Assembly (NCBI RefSeq): GCF_001884735.1
Contig: NZ_MJAP01000012.1
Span: 246,856-310,855 of the forward strand
Length of the DNA: 64,000 nt
Direction: 5' to 3'
DNA from: Natronohydrobacter thiooxidans
Lineage (GTDB): Bacteria > Pseudomonadota > Alphaproteobacteria > Rhodobacterales > Rhodobacteraceae
Below, one piece after another: positions 27,707-35,248 of this stretch (the first letter of the stretch is position 1; each line of letters opens with the position of its first letter). Made by a program: the position numbers and the translations under genes. The notes below the pieces were generated by a model. That model made no database searches, had not been told where the DNA came from, and saw nothing but the letters and a program-made list of their open reading frames with translations.

Positions 27707-27732
27707 AACGTCCGGAACGTATATATTGTTCC
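27707..27732 (-). promoter_or_regulatory. EcfG-type promoter: GGAAC-N17-CGTT (reverse strand)
   Basis: Reverse-strand GGAACA begins at 27732 and CGTT lies at 27710-27707, full consensus, in front of the hydrophilic 65-residue protein. Confidence 0.75.
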
Positions 27733-28020
27733 CGGCGAGCGCCGGTTTCGGTCGTGTGGCGCCGAATTCCAGCCCACGCGCATAGGGTTGTCTCTGGGAA
27801 TCGTACACGCCAAGCCATTTATCCGCGAGAGCTTCATTCTGGCGGCGCCCGAAGCGAACATCGCCCGCCGCCAAGGTCAGATTACTGCGCTATCAGACTG
27901 CCCTGGCGCATAGCGATGGCGCCATGAAGGAAGCGGCGTGACGGATGGGCATATCACGGATCGCCTTCATCCGTGGGGCCAGCGCGGGCTTTCCGGCCGT
28001 GTATTTGTGTGCCACGCACA
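27733..28020. other. Intergenic region between divergent stress promoters
   Basis: About 290 bp between the reverse-facing site at 27707 and the forward-facing site at 28021. Open frames here lack ribosome binding sites and recognisable motifs; nothing else seen. Confidence 0.45.
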
Positions 28021-28045
28021 GGAACATCTCACCATTGCGATTGTT
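28021..28045 (+). promoter_or_regulatory. EcfG-type promoter: GGAAC-N16-TGTT
   Basis: GGAACA at 28021 and TGTT at 28042-28045, 34 bp before the 134-residue membrane protein. Confidence 0.6.
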
Positions 28046-28079
28046 CGGACCATCAAATGCAAGATGGTAGGAGGTCATC

Positions 28080-28484
28080 ATGCTAGGGCGATACTGGCAG
28101 GAACTTCCACGACTGATCAGGTTCATGATCCGGCATTTCGCTATCGGCATGGGGCTGGGATGGGCATGTGCCCTGATGGTGATCTGGTACGACGTGGGCG
28201 GGATCGGCTCGCTTCTCGCACGGCAGGAGGGTGTGGGCCTGATGGCGCTGTTCTTCATCAAGGGCGGACTCTATTTCGGCACCATGGCGACAGGCGTGGC
28301 GGTGATGAATTTACGCAGGGATGAGACCGGGGGCAGCGGGCCCGGCAGAGGACTGCTTTCCCATATCCTGTGTGATCCATTCGGTATCCGCGAAAAGGCG
28401 CGGCTGAAGGTGCGCCATACTGCTTACCCGGCTGCGGCGGGTGCATCCAATACGCCACGCAATCTCGGCAAGGCCTCGGGGTAA
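28080..28484 (+). CDS. Membrane protein of unknown function
   Basis: A 134-residue protein with two hydrophobic segments (FAIGMGLGWACALMVIWYDV and LMALFFIKGGLYFGTMATGVAVM) and a hydrophilic C-terminal tail of ~45 residues. AGGAGG stands 6 bases before ATG 28080 and an EcfG-type promoter is just upstream. I do not recognise the family. Its last 61 bp overlap the 3' end of the convergent mscS-like gene, so either the tail is real overlap or the protein recently lost an earlier stop codon. Confidence 0.7.
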   Translation: MLGRYWQELPRLIRFMIRHFAIGMGLGWACALMVIWYDVGGIGSLLARQEGVGLMALFFIKGGLYFGTMATGVAVMNLRRDETGGSGPGRGLLSHILCDPFGIREKARLKVRHTAYPAAAGASNTPRNLGKASG

Positions 28485-29464
28485 TTCGTCTGCAGGAAGT
28501 TTGCCAGATGTTCACGAATTCCGCAACGCAGATCAAAAGCTTTGGGCGCATTCGCGGCGCTGGCGAGTATCCTCACTTCCATGACGAATTCGCGGAAATC
28601 GGTCACTTGCACTGCGAAAACGTCACGATCCCATAGGGGGCTATCTACCAGGAAGCCCGCCACGCTTTGGCGGATTTTCTCTACCGGCACCGTGTAGTCG
28701 AGATAAATGATCACTATGCCGATCAGCGCAGCATCTTCGCGCGTCCAGTTCTGGAAGGGCTCCTCGATGAAGTAGGTCAGCGGCACCACCAGCCGCCGTT
28801 TGTCCCATATTCTGACCACGACATAGGTTGCTGTAATCTCTTCGATATTGCCCCATTCACCCTCGATGATCACGGCATCGTCTATGCGGATCGGTTGCGT
28901 GAGGGCAAGCTGGATCCCTGCAAAAAGATTGCGCATGATCGGCTGGAGCGCAAGACCCAGCACAATCCCTGCCACACCGGCCGAGGCAAGCAAGCTGATC
29001 CCGACCTGACGCGCGCCCTCGAATGTCATGATAATCGCGCCACCCCCAAGCATCAGCACGATGATATTCGCAACACGTTGCAATATGCGGGACTGGGTGA
29101 CGTGTTTGCGCGCGATCAGGTTATCTTCAACATCCACGCGGAATTTGCGCAGATACAGGGTCAGCCAGATATCCAGCGCGGTGCGGATCACCCAGATCAT
29201 GGAGAAGAGAAAGACCACCAACAAGGCATGCAGCGCCACGGCCTCTTGCTCCTCGGTCAGCGGGGCCAGGATGATGGCGAAGGCCATAGCGATGATCGTC
29301 AGTGTCAGTCTGGCCGGGCCGGTGCCCCGGCGGATGAGCGCGCGCCAGAAGTCCTCGCGCTGCGACAAAACCCGCATCAAGAACCAGTGCAAAGCCGCGT
29401 GTACCAGCCATGCTGCGAGCACTGCAGCGGCGAATAATGCCAGTGTGATTGTCCAAGGCATCAT
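28424..29464 (-). CDS. MscS-family mechanosensitive channel
   Basis: A 346-residue inner-membrane protein with four to five N-terminal helices. The pore-lining helix is the Gly/Ala-rich VGISLLASAGVAGIVLGLALQPIMRNLFAGIQLAL (~130-165), followed by the MscS beta domain (IRIDDAVIIEGEWGNIEEITATYVVVRIWDKRRLVVPLTYF). Such channels release solutes on hypo-osmotic shock. It follows the Na+/solute symporter gene by 22 bp on the same strand, pairing solute uptake with release. MM at the start: either ATG is possible. Confidence 0.92.
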   Translation of the reverse strand: MMPWTITLALFAAAVLAAWLVHAALHWFLMRVLSQREDFWRALIRRGTGPARLTLTIIAMAFAIILAPLTEEQEAVALHALLVVFLFSMIWVIRTALDIWLTLYLRKFRVDVEDNLIARKHVTQSRILQRVANIIVLMLGGGAIIMTFEGARQVGISLLASAGVAGIVLGLALQPIMRNLFAGIQLALTQPIRIDDAVIIEGEWGNIEEITATYVVVRIWDKRRLVVPLTYFIEEPFQNWTREDAALIGIVIIYLDYTVPVEKIRQSVAGFLVDSPLWDRDVFAVQVTDFREFVMEVRILASAANAPKAFDLRCGIREHLANFLQTNYPEALPRLRGVLDAPAAAG

Positions 29465-29486
29465 GGTTGGTCCCGTCCCGTATGGA

Positions 29487-31064
29487 TCAGATGAACATCA
29501 CGACCATCGCAAGCGTCACCACAACCAAGACTGCAGACCACATGTGATGCGACTTCCACAGCGGTTTCTCTGCCAGTTCCTCGCGATCCTTGCGCCAGCT
29601 TTCGCGGCTCCAGGTCAGCTCTTCTGCGTCCGAATCCGGCGCGTCCGACCGCAGGGTGACCGTCAGGAAAACCCCGAGGTTGACGAGCAGCATCAGGCCG
29701 GTGCCATAAAGGAACTGCAGACCGATCAGTTCCAGCACCTCGAATGCCGTGAAGCAGATGATCCCGATGGGAATGCCGATGGAGAGGGTCCAGAAAGCTG
29801 CGTGCCGTGGCGGTCGAACCCAGAATACTCCGCCCAGAAAGACCACAACAACCGGCATTGTGACATACCCCAGGAAGGACTGAAAGTACTCGACGATGCC
29901 GCCAAACGTCCCGATCAGCGGTGCCCAGAGCGCGGCGAGAACCATGAAGATGCCGACCAGCACGCGGCTGATCAGCAGCATGCGCTCTTCGCTCATCTTC
30001 TTTTTGCGCGGCCTGATGAAATCATTCACCACCAGCGAGGCACTGGCGTTCAGAACGGAGTCAACGGTGGACATCAGCGCCGCCACCAGCGCTGCGAGCG
30101 CCAGCCCGCGCAGGCCCTGTGGCAGCAGCTCGAAGACCAGCGCGGGCCAGATCTGGTCACTGTCCTGAAGATCGGGGAATATCTCGCGCCCCATCAGGCC
30201 CGGCATTATCAGTATGAACAGGAACGGAAGCTGCATGGCGCCTGCCAGCAGCAGACCCCAGCGCCCGTGGTCGATGTTCTTGGCGGCCAGAACCTTCTGC
30301 ACGACCGCCTGATTGGTTGTCCAGTAGTAGAAGCTCAGCCAGATGGCCCCGGTTATGATGCCGGGCCATGGAAAGAAATCGTCATCCGCCGGGGGCGCGA
30401 TGGTGAAGCCGCCCTCGGGCGCGGCCTCCCGCACACCCTCCCACGATCCGATCTGTGCAAAGGTCATGAAAAAGATGATCGTGCCGATCAGGATGAGCAG
30501 CACGCCCTGGATCGAGTCGGTGATCATGACTGCTTTCAGCCCCCCAAGGATCACATAGGCCCCGCCGAGGAAGGCAATCACCGCGATCAATGTCCACATC
30601 GGAACATCCGGGAAGAGCAGCTTGAGCGTCAGCGAGCCCGCGAAGAGCGCGCCCGCACTGTCGATTACGATTGCCGTGAAGACCGAGAACGCCGCGAAGA
30701 CTTTGCGCGCCCGCCAGTCATACCGCTTCTCCAGAAACTCTGGCATCGTGCTGACCTTGGAGCGCAGGTAAAAGGGAAGCACGAACAGCGAGAAGAAGAT
30801 CAGCACCAGCGTGGCGGTCCACTCGTAGTTCCACACGGCAATCCCATGTTCGTAGCCCGCACCGGAAAGCCCGACAAAGGATGTGCCCGAAAGATTGGCC
30901 GACATCATCGAAATGCCGATCACTGGCCAGATTGCCCCGCGCCCGCTCAGGAAGCTGCTGGAATCGCTGTGAGAGCGGCTCACCCAGATTCCGATTGCCA
31001 CGACTATGATGATGTAAAGACCAGCTATCGAGAAATCGATACCAGAAACATCGAAGTCAGGCAT
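29487..31064 (-). CDS. Sodium:solute symporter (SSS/SLC5 family)
   Basis: A 525-residue permease with about 14 hydrophobic helices. SSS hallmarks include WPVIGISMMSANLSGTSFVGLSG near residue 45 (Na2 region), a YDWRARKVFAAFSVFTA segment, GGLKAVMITDSIQGVLL and ALVAALMSTVDSVLNASASLVVNDF. It belongs to the sugar/myo-inositol-like branch (SglT) by overall layout, but substrate is not readable. GGGAG precedes ATG 31064, and an EcfG-type promoter lies 37 bp upstream. Co-transcription with the mscS-like gene suggests a role in osmotic balance. Confidence 0.9.
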   Translation of the reverse strand: MPDFDVSGIDFSIAGLYIIIVVAIGIWVSRSHSDSSSFLSGRGAIWPVIGISMMSANLSGTSFVGLSGAGYEHGIAVWNYEWTATLVLIFFSLFVLPFYLRSKVSTMPEFLEKRYDWRARKVFAAFSVFTAIVIDSAGALFAGSLTLKLLFPDVPMWTLIAVIAFLGGAYVILGGLKAVMITDSIQGVLLILIGTIIFFMTFAQIGSWEGVREAAPEGGFTIAPPADDDFFPWPGIITGAIWLSFYYWTTNQAVVQKVLAAKNIDHGRWGLLLAGAMQLPFLFILIMPGLMGREIFPDLQDSDQIWPALVFELLPQGLRGLALAALVAALMSTVDSVLNASASLVVNDFIRPRKKKMSEERMLLISRVLVGIFMVLAALWAPLIGTFGGIVEYFQSFLGYVTMPVVVVFLGGVFWVRPPRHAAFWTLSIGIPIGIICFTAFEVLELIGLQFLYGTGLMLLVNLGVFLTVTLRSDAPDSDAEELTWSRESWRKDREELAEKPLWKSHHMWSAVLVVVTLAMVVMFI

Positions 31065-31100
31065 GACAAGAGCTCCCGAGGCAGACAGATTCGGATTGCG

Positions 31101-31126
31101 AACACACAGACGCTCCGTTTTGTTCC
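31101..31126 (-). promoter_or_regulatory. EcfG-type promoter: GGAAC-N17-TGTT (reverse strand)
   Basis: Reverse-strand GGAACA begins at 31126 and TGTT lies at 31104-31101, in front of the symporter-mscS pair. Confidence 0.6.
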
Positions 31127-31239
31127 GGATTTCGTGAGCGCGTTAGACGAGCTGAGGTTCATTCGAACCCGAATCCATATGCGTTATGCCTCACGGCAGC
31201 CGCGCCGCAGTCGGCGAATTTGGCGCCAATAATTTCGCT

Positions 31240-31264
31240 GGAACATCCGTCCGCGAAAACGGTT
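31240..31264 (+). promoter_or_regulatory. EcfG-type promoter: GGAAC-N16-GGTT
   Basis: GGAACA at 31240 and GGTT at 31261-31264, 49 bp before the repeat-containing secreted protein; divergent from the symporter promoter. Confidence 0.65.
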
Positions 31265-31313
31265 TGGGGGGTCTACAGCCTCTGCGAGGCCCTAACAAAC
31301 AGGAGAATCACCA

Positions 31314-31835
31314 ATGACACCCAAATTCCTAGTCCCCCTTGTCTTTGCCCTTGGTGCCAGCACCGCGGTCATCGCGCAGGAGGCCCAGATGGATGCAGAG
31401 ACAGATTTCAGCCTTGCCACCATTCCGTTCGACTGGGACGATGATGTCGTGAACGCATTTTTCAGCGCGCCCGAGACAGGCGAACTGCGTGACGAAGATG
31501 AAATTTCGGAAAACTGGCAAGACCTGTCCCCCGAACAACAGGACATCGTGCGTCAGTACTGCGATGGCGTGACTGGTACCCCCGGGCTGGATGGTCTGGA
31601 CCAGACGGACGGTGCTGAAATCGCTCCGACTGAACCCGCTGGTGAGCTTGGCGCACCTGCGGAGCCCGGCGCAACAGATGATCTTGGTGCACCCGCAGAG
31701 CCTGGCGCAGCAGATGATCTTGGTGCACCCGCAGAGCCCGGTGCAGCAGACGAGCCTGGCGCCCTTGGTGAAATGGACACAGCCGGGACCGCGCCAGAGA
31801 TGACCGAACTCTGCGAGATCGTAGACACGCTGTAA
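31314..31835 (+). CDS. Secreted acidic protein with 12-residue repeats
   Basis: A 173-residue exported protein. A signal peptide (MTPKFLVPLVFALGASTAVIAQ) is followed by an acidic domain (DWDDDVVNAFFSAPETGELRD...LSPEQQDIVRQYC) and a Pro/Ala/Asp tail containing three direct 12-residue repeats, LGAPAEPGATDD and variants. The two cysteines (CDGV and ELCEIV) may form a disulfide. AGGAG precedes ATG 31314. No family recognised; an EcfG-type promoter upstream marks it as a stress-induced periplasmic protein. Confidence 0.75.
   Translation: MTPKFLVPLVFALGASTAVIAQEAQMDAETDFSLATIPFDWDDDVVNAFFSAPETGELRDEDEISENWQDLSPEQQDIVRQYCDGVTGTPGLDGLDQTDGAEIAPTEPAGELGAPAEPGATDDLGAPAEPGAADDLGAPAEPGAADEPGALGEMDTAGTAPEMTELCEIVDTL
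31647..31754 (+). repeat. Three tandem 36-bp repeats in coding sequence
   Basis: Units at 31647-31682, 31683-31718 and 31719-31754, each starting CTTGG(C/T)GCACC and encoding LGAPAEPGA(T/A)D(D/E). The second and third differ at only a few positions, so copy number may vary among strains. Confidence 0.9.
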
Positions 31836-31861
31836 CCTTGATCGCGCGACCTTTGCATCAA

Positions 31862-31889
31862 CCCGGGCAGGCACTTTCGCCTGCCCGGG
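31862..31889 (+). terminator. Hairpin terminator after repeat protein
   Basis: An 11-bp perfect stem CCCGGGCAGGC (31862-31872) with 31879-31889 around ACTTTC, followed by CATTTGCGTATTTTGC. Confidence 0.75.
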
Positions 31890-31941
31890 CATTTGCGTAT
31901 TTTGCATATGCATCGTGCCCGGCGTATGAAGGCTTAGCCAA

Positions 31942-32313
31942 ATGGCGCAGGAACTGCTCAATTCCTATTTTGAAATCGCGGCCCAACTGCTTGAAACCAT
32001 GGGCGTGCTGGCGATCGTGGCAGGCACCGCTGTTGCGTTGGTGGAGGCCGCGCGCAACCTGATCGAGCGGATGGAGGCTGAGAAGAGCTTTGACCTTTTT
32101 CGCACCAGACTGGCACGTAGCATCCTGATCGGTGTGGAGTTCCTGATCGCCGCAGATATCGTCGGCACCGTGATCATCGATCCCACAATGGAAAGTCTTG
32201 GGGTCTTGGCGGTGATCGTGCTGATCCGAACCTTTCTGAGCTTCACTCTGGAAGCCGAAATCGAAGGCCGGTGGCCGTGGCAACGCGGGCGCAATCGACA
32301 CGACGATGACTAG
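31942..32313 (+). CDS. DUF1622 family membrane protein
   Basis: A 123-residue protein with three hydrophobic helices. The pattern ETMGVLAIVAGTAVALVEAARNLIER, FRTRLARSILIGVEFLIAADIVGTVI and LGVLAVIVLIRTFLSFTLEAEIEGRWPW matches DUF1622, a widespread family without known function. The ribosome binding site is weak. It lies between a hairpin terminator and the DUF983 gene, with which it may form a pair. Confidence 0.85.
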   Translation: MAQELLNSYFEIAAQLLETMGVLAIVAGTAVALVEAARNLIERMEAEKSFDLFRTRLARSILIGVEFLIAADIVGTVIIDPTMESLGVLAVIVLIRTFLSFTLEAEIEGRWPWQRGRNRHDDD

Positions 32314-32389
32314 CCGGGCGCAAACGCGGCGCGGCCAACCCTCGCTCTGCAATCAGGGACGAGCGTTCAAAGAGAGAAGGACAGACTCC

Positions 32390-32770
32390 ATGCCTGGAAA
32401 ACAGTCACGCGACATCGGTACAGCGCTGCGTCGTGGTGCGATGGGCCGGTGTCCCAATTGCGGGGTGGGCCAAATTTTCCAAGGTTATCTGACACTGTGC
32501 CCCGCTTGCGCATATTGTGATCAGAACCTTCATGCGCACGCCCCGGCGGCAGGTCCGGCGTTCATGACCGTCGCGCTACTGGGGCTGATCATCGGGCCGC
32601 TGCTATGGGTCGCAGGGACGGTCTTTCCTCCCGACAGTCTTGCGCTGGCGCTGGTTGGTATCGTGGTACTGACCATCCTTGCGCTGCTGTTGCTTCGTGT
32701 CGTCAAGGGCGCCATGCTGGGCTACCTCTGGACACTAGGATTGAACAATCTTCGCAAGGATGAGCAGTAG
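32390..32770 (+). CDS. DUF983 family protein (zinc-ribbon plus two helices)
   Basis: A 126-residue protein. The N-terminal GRCPNCGVGQIFQGYLTLCPACAYC carries a CX2C...CX2CX2C zinc-ribbon-like set, and two hydrophobic helices follow (FMTVALLGLIIGPLLWVAG, LALALVGIVVLTILALLLLRVV), the DUF983 layout. Start at ATG 32390 behind GAGAAGGA. Function of the family is unknown; in alphaproteobacteria some members lie near haem/copper oxidase genes, not so here. Confidence 0.88.
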   Translation: MPGKQSRDIGTALRRGAMGRCPNCGVGQIFQGYLTLCPACAYCDQNLHAHAPAAGPAFMTVALLGLIIGPLLWVAGTVFPPDSLALALVGIVVLTILALLLLRVVKGAMLGYLWTLGLNNLRKDEQ

Positions 32771-32775
32771 CGCAT

Positions 32776-33720
32776 TCACGCCTCGGTCAGATCACCCCGA
32801 ACGGGGGCAATGGGCTGTGGTGCACCGCGACTTGCCAGAAACGCCGGGCGTGGAGCGCGTGCGGCGAATGGCGCAACCGGTTGGTTGGACATGGCGTTAT
32901 AGACGAAAAACGCGTTGGAGCGCGGAAAGGGTGTCACATTGCTGTTCGAGGCATGCAGCGTATTGCATTCGAAGAACACCACTGTGCCCGCTGGTCCGGT
33001 GGCAGCTTCCAGCCCGGCCTCCTTCGTAAGCCGTTCCAGCACTGCCTCCGAAGGCACGCCGACTTTCTGCTGTTTCAGGCTGGTCTTGTGATTGGCATCG
33101 GGGGTTTCGCCCTGACAGGCGATGAAATGCCGGTGCGATCCGGGGATGAGCAGTAGCGGGCCGTTTAACGCGCTGTTGTCTGTCAGCAAGATCGAGGCCG
33201 ATACCGCACGCATCCGTGGCAGGCCGTCTTCCGCGTGCCAGGTTTCAAAATCCGAATGCCAGTAGAACTCTTTGCCGATAAAGCCGGGCTTATAGTTCAG
33301 CCGACTTTGATGCAGATAGACCTCGTCATCCAGCAAGAAGCGCGCGACATCGATGAGCCGCGTGTCAGCTGCCAGACGGGCGAAAAGCGGGCTATGCTCG
33401 TCCAGCCGGAAAATGGTGCGTACTGCATCAGAGCCGGGCTCTGTTACCACGTCCTCGGTGCGAATATGCTGACCATTGGCGCGCAAATCCGCCGAGACTT
33501 CGATCAGCCGGTCAATCTCGCCTTTGCTGAACAGGTCGTTGCAGATCAGATACCCGTTGCTGTCGTAATCTCTGGCCTGCGCTTGCGAAATCGGCGCAGT
33601 GTCGGACCAGTCCCGCCACAGGACCGGGTCTGCACGCGGGGTAACACGCTCTGCATCTTTCAGCCGCGTAGGGTAGTTATCCCTTCCGGTGAACTGCTCA
33701 GTTCGCTGCGTGATATTCAT
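32776..33720 (-). CDS. ectD: Ectoine hydroxylase
   Basis: A 314-residue Fe(II)/2-oxoglutarate dioxygenase that converts ectoine to 5-hydroxyectoine. The EctD signature FYWHSDFETWHAEDGLPRM (residues ~152-170) contains iron ligands H155 and D157; the distal ligand is H256 in CNTLHASNSN. Length and motifs fit true EctD rather than a general phytanoyl-CoA dioxygenase. Start at ATG 33720 has GGAGG five bases upstream. No ectABC genes are adjacent, so ectoine is made elsewhere on the genome or taken up. An EcfG-type promoter lies 72 bp upstream. Confidence 0.93.
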   Translation of the reverse strand: MNITQRTEQFTGRDNYPTRLKDAERVTPRADPVLWRDWSDTAPISQAQARDYDSNGYLICNDLFSKGEIDRLIEVSADLRANGQHIRTEDVVTEPGSDAVRTIFRLDEHSPLFARLAADTRLIDVARFLLDDEVYLHQSRLNYKPGFIGKEFYWHSDFETWHAEDGLPRMRAVSASILLTDNSALNGPLLLIPGSHRHFIACQGETPDANHKTSLKQQKVGVPSEAVLERLTKEAGLEAATGPAGTVVFFECNTLHASNSNVTPFPRSNAFFVYNAMSNQPVAPFAARAPRPAFLASRGAPQPIAPVRGDLTEA

Positions 33721-33791
33721 CAAAACCTCCTGTCATATATCATTGCATGTTGCATCTCCTGTGCCCTGCAAGTGCGGGCACCTGTTCGCGT

Positions 33792-33817
33792 AACATATGA
33801 AAAACAGACAAGGTTCC
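33792..33817 (-). promoter_or_regulatory. EcfG-type promoter: GGAAC-N17-TGTT (reverse strand)
   Basis: Reverse-strand GGAAC begins at 33817 and TGTT lies at 33795-33792, in front of ectD. Confidence 0.55.
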
Positions 33818-33863
33818 CGGCCGCTGTTGAAGACGAGTTCAATCTGCTCTCAGCAGCGGGTGG

Positions 33864-33888
33864 GGAACAAACCGCGCGGCAGGAGGTT
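33864..33888 (+). promoter_or_regulatory. EcfG-type promoter: GGAAC-N16-GGTT
   Basis: GGAACA at 33864 and GGTT at 33885-33888, 31 bp before the cysteine-rich small protein. Its -35 is only 46 bp from the -35 of the divergent ectD site. Confidence 0.65.
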
Positions 33889-33919
33889 TGAAGGGCGTAA
33901 GTCAGAAAGGAGATGGCAG

Positions 33920-34132
33920 ATGACCCAATGTGCACAATGCGGAAATGACTATGCGCACGCTTTCGAAGTCACGATGGCCGGGGCCACCTATACTTTCGAC
34001 AGTTTCGAATGCGCGATCCAGAAGCTAGCGCCTGAATGCGGTCACTGTGGCTGCAAGGTGATCGGGCACGGAACCGATGCTGCTGGAACCACCTATTGTT
34101 GCGATCATTGCGCGCAGCAAGCTGCAGCCTGA
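33920..34132 (+). CDS. Cysteine-rich zinc-binding small protein
   Basis: A 70-residue protein with ten cysteines arranged as CX2C (CAQCGNDY), FDSFEC, CGHCGC and YCCDHC, plus histidines. The pattern suggests two treble-clef or zinc-ribbon sites, or a metallothionein-like metal store. AAAGGAG precedes ATG 33920; a longer in-frame extension lies in the promoter and is rejected. First gene of a likely three-gene forward transcript behind an EcfG-type promoter. Metal binding is inferred from cysteines alone. Confidence 0.8.
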   Translation: MTQCAQCGNDYAHAFEVTMAGATYTFDSFECAIQKLAPECGHCGCKVIGHGTDAAGTTYCCDHCAQQAAA

Positions 34133-34147
34133 GCGAGGAGCCTTGAT

Positions 34148-34501
34148 ATGCAAGACCGGAATAGCAAGAAAGACGTGGAGGCCGCGCTTCGCGCAGAGAA
34201 TGAAGAGCGGCGCAAGCATGAGGCGGTATCCTCAGACTTGGAGACCGAGAACAAGCCGACTGACAGTGCCTTCGACCAGGAACCTCTCAGCAGGGAAGGC
34301 GACGGAAAAGTGCACGCCATTGGCCCCGCGCCGGGTGTCCGGCCTCCGGTGTCAGATACGACCAATCCGCAGAGACCCGCACCTCACCGGAGCACACCCG
34401 AGCCCGCCGCCGGTGCGGGGACTGGGAAGGTGGCACGCTGGGCAATCGGTGTCCTTGTGGCCATTCTGGTTCTATGGCTGCTGCTTGGGCTGTTTGGATA
34501 G
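34148..34501 (+). CDS. Single-pass membrane protein of unknown function
   Basis: A 117-residue protein: ~90 hydrophilic residues rich in Glu, Pro and Arg, then a C-terminal hydrophobic anchor (WAIGVLVAILVLWLLLGLFG). It is a probable tail-anchored inner-membrane protein. GAGGAG precedes the ATG and the gap to the preceding gene is 15 bp, so it belongs to the same transcript. No family recognised. Confidence 0.75.
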   Translation: MQDRNSKKDVEAALRAENEERRKHEAVSSDLETENKPTDSAFDQEPLSREGDGKVHAIGPAPGVRPPVSDTTNPQRPAPHRSTPEPAAGAGTGKVARWAIGVLVAILVLWLLLGLFG

Positions 34502-34623
34502 AGCGAGACCTGCAAAAAGCCTGAGTTCCACCAATTTGCAGCACGCTCCGATTGGACGCGCTCTGCAATTTCACGGTGGATTTCATCAGGCTTCTTGCCG
34601 ACAACCCCGGACAGGAGGAGCGA

Positions 34624-34932
34624 ATGCCGCGTGGAGACAAAGACAAGTATACCGACAAGCAGAAACGCAAGGCCGAGCACATCGCGGAAAGCTACGAAGA
34701 GCGCGGTGTGGATCCGAAAGTGGCCAAGGAACGTGCCTGGGCCACTGTGAACAAGGATGATGGCGGGGGCAACAAGAGCGGCTCGGGCCGTGGCACACAT
34801 ACCGGCAATCCCGCCGCGAAAAAAGGCGGCAGGAAGGGCGGCGCGGCTGCGGCCTCACGACCCGCCGAGGAACGCTCGAAATCTGCACAAAAGGCCGCAG
34901 AAACGCGCAAGAAGAACGAGGGCGAGACCTGA
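34624..34932 (+). CDS. Basic small protein, 'plasmid stabilization'-like stress family
   Basis: A 102-residue very hydrophilic protein. The N-terminal half (GDKDKYTDKQKRKAEHIAESYEERGVDPKVAKERAWATVNKDDGGG) is a conserved domain often labelled plasmid stabilization protein; the C-terminal half is Lys/Ala/Gly-rich with KKGGRKGG. The label has little experimental basis, and these genes are common next to stress genes on chromosomes. AGGAGG stands just before ATG 34624. Nucleic-acid binding is plausible from its charge but unproven. Confidence 0.8.
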   Translation: MPRGDKDKYTDKQKRKAEHIAESYEERGVDPKVAKERAWATVNKDDGGGNKSGSGRGTHTGNPAAKKGGRKGGAAAASRPAEERSKSAQKAAETRKKNEGET

Positions 34933-35248
34933 CGCATCGCGCTTTCTGGCGCGGCAAGAAGTCGAAATGGAAAGATTCCTCGTCCCAAAGAGGCGCGGCG
35001 ATAGCCGTCAATTAGTGGACGCGCCAGCCCGCCCCCGACACGCGCGATCTGCGCTTCATATTGCTCCGTCGAACCGGGAACTGCCTCATTCAGGGGCAAG
35101 ATATTGCATGAAGCAGGCAGAACGTCTTGCGAAATGCCCTCTGCCGCTCAATAGGGCGGAAGACTTGGTGCATTGTCGCGATGCGACCCCAGATTGCTAT
35201 GGTGCGGCCTGCAGCCGCAGAGTGCTACGCATTGCAGGCCGCAGCGCT
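34933..35248. other. Intergenic region without recognised content
   Basis: About 316 bp between convergent genes. I see no supported reading frame, repeat or promoter match. Confidence 0.5.

Noticed and set aside
29028..31232. A 734-codon open frame on the plus strand
   Set aside because: It lies antisense to the symporter and mscS-like genes, has shadow composition (His/Arg/Gln-rich) and no domain; it results from high GC content.
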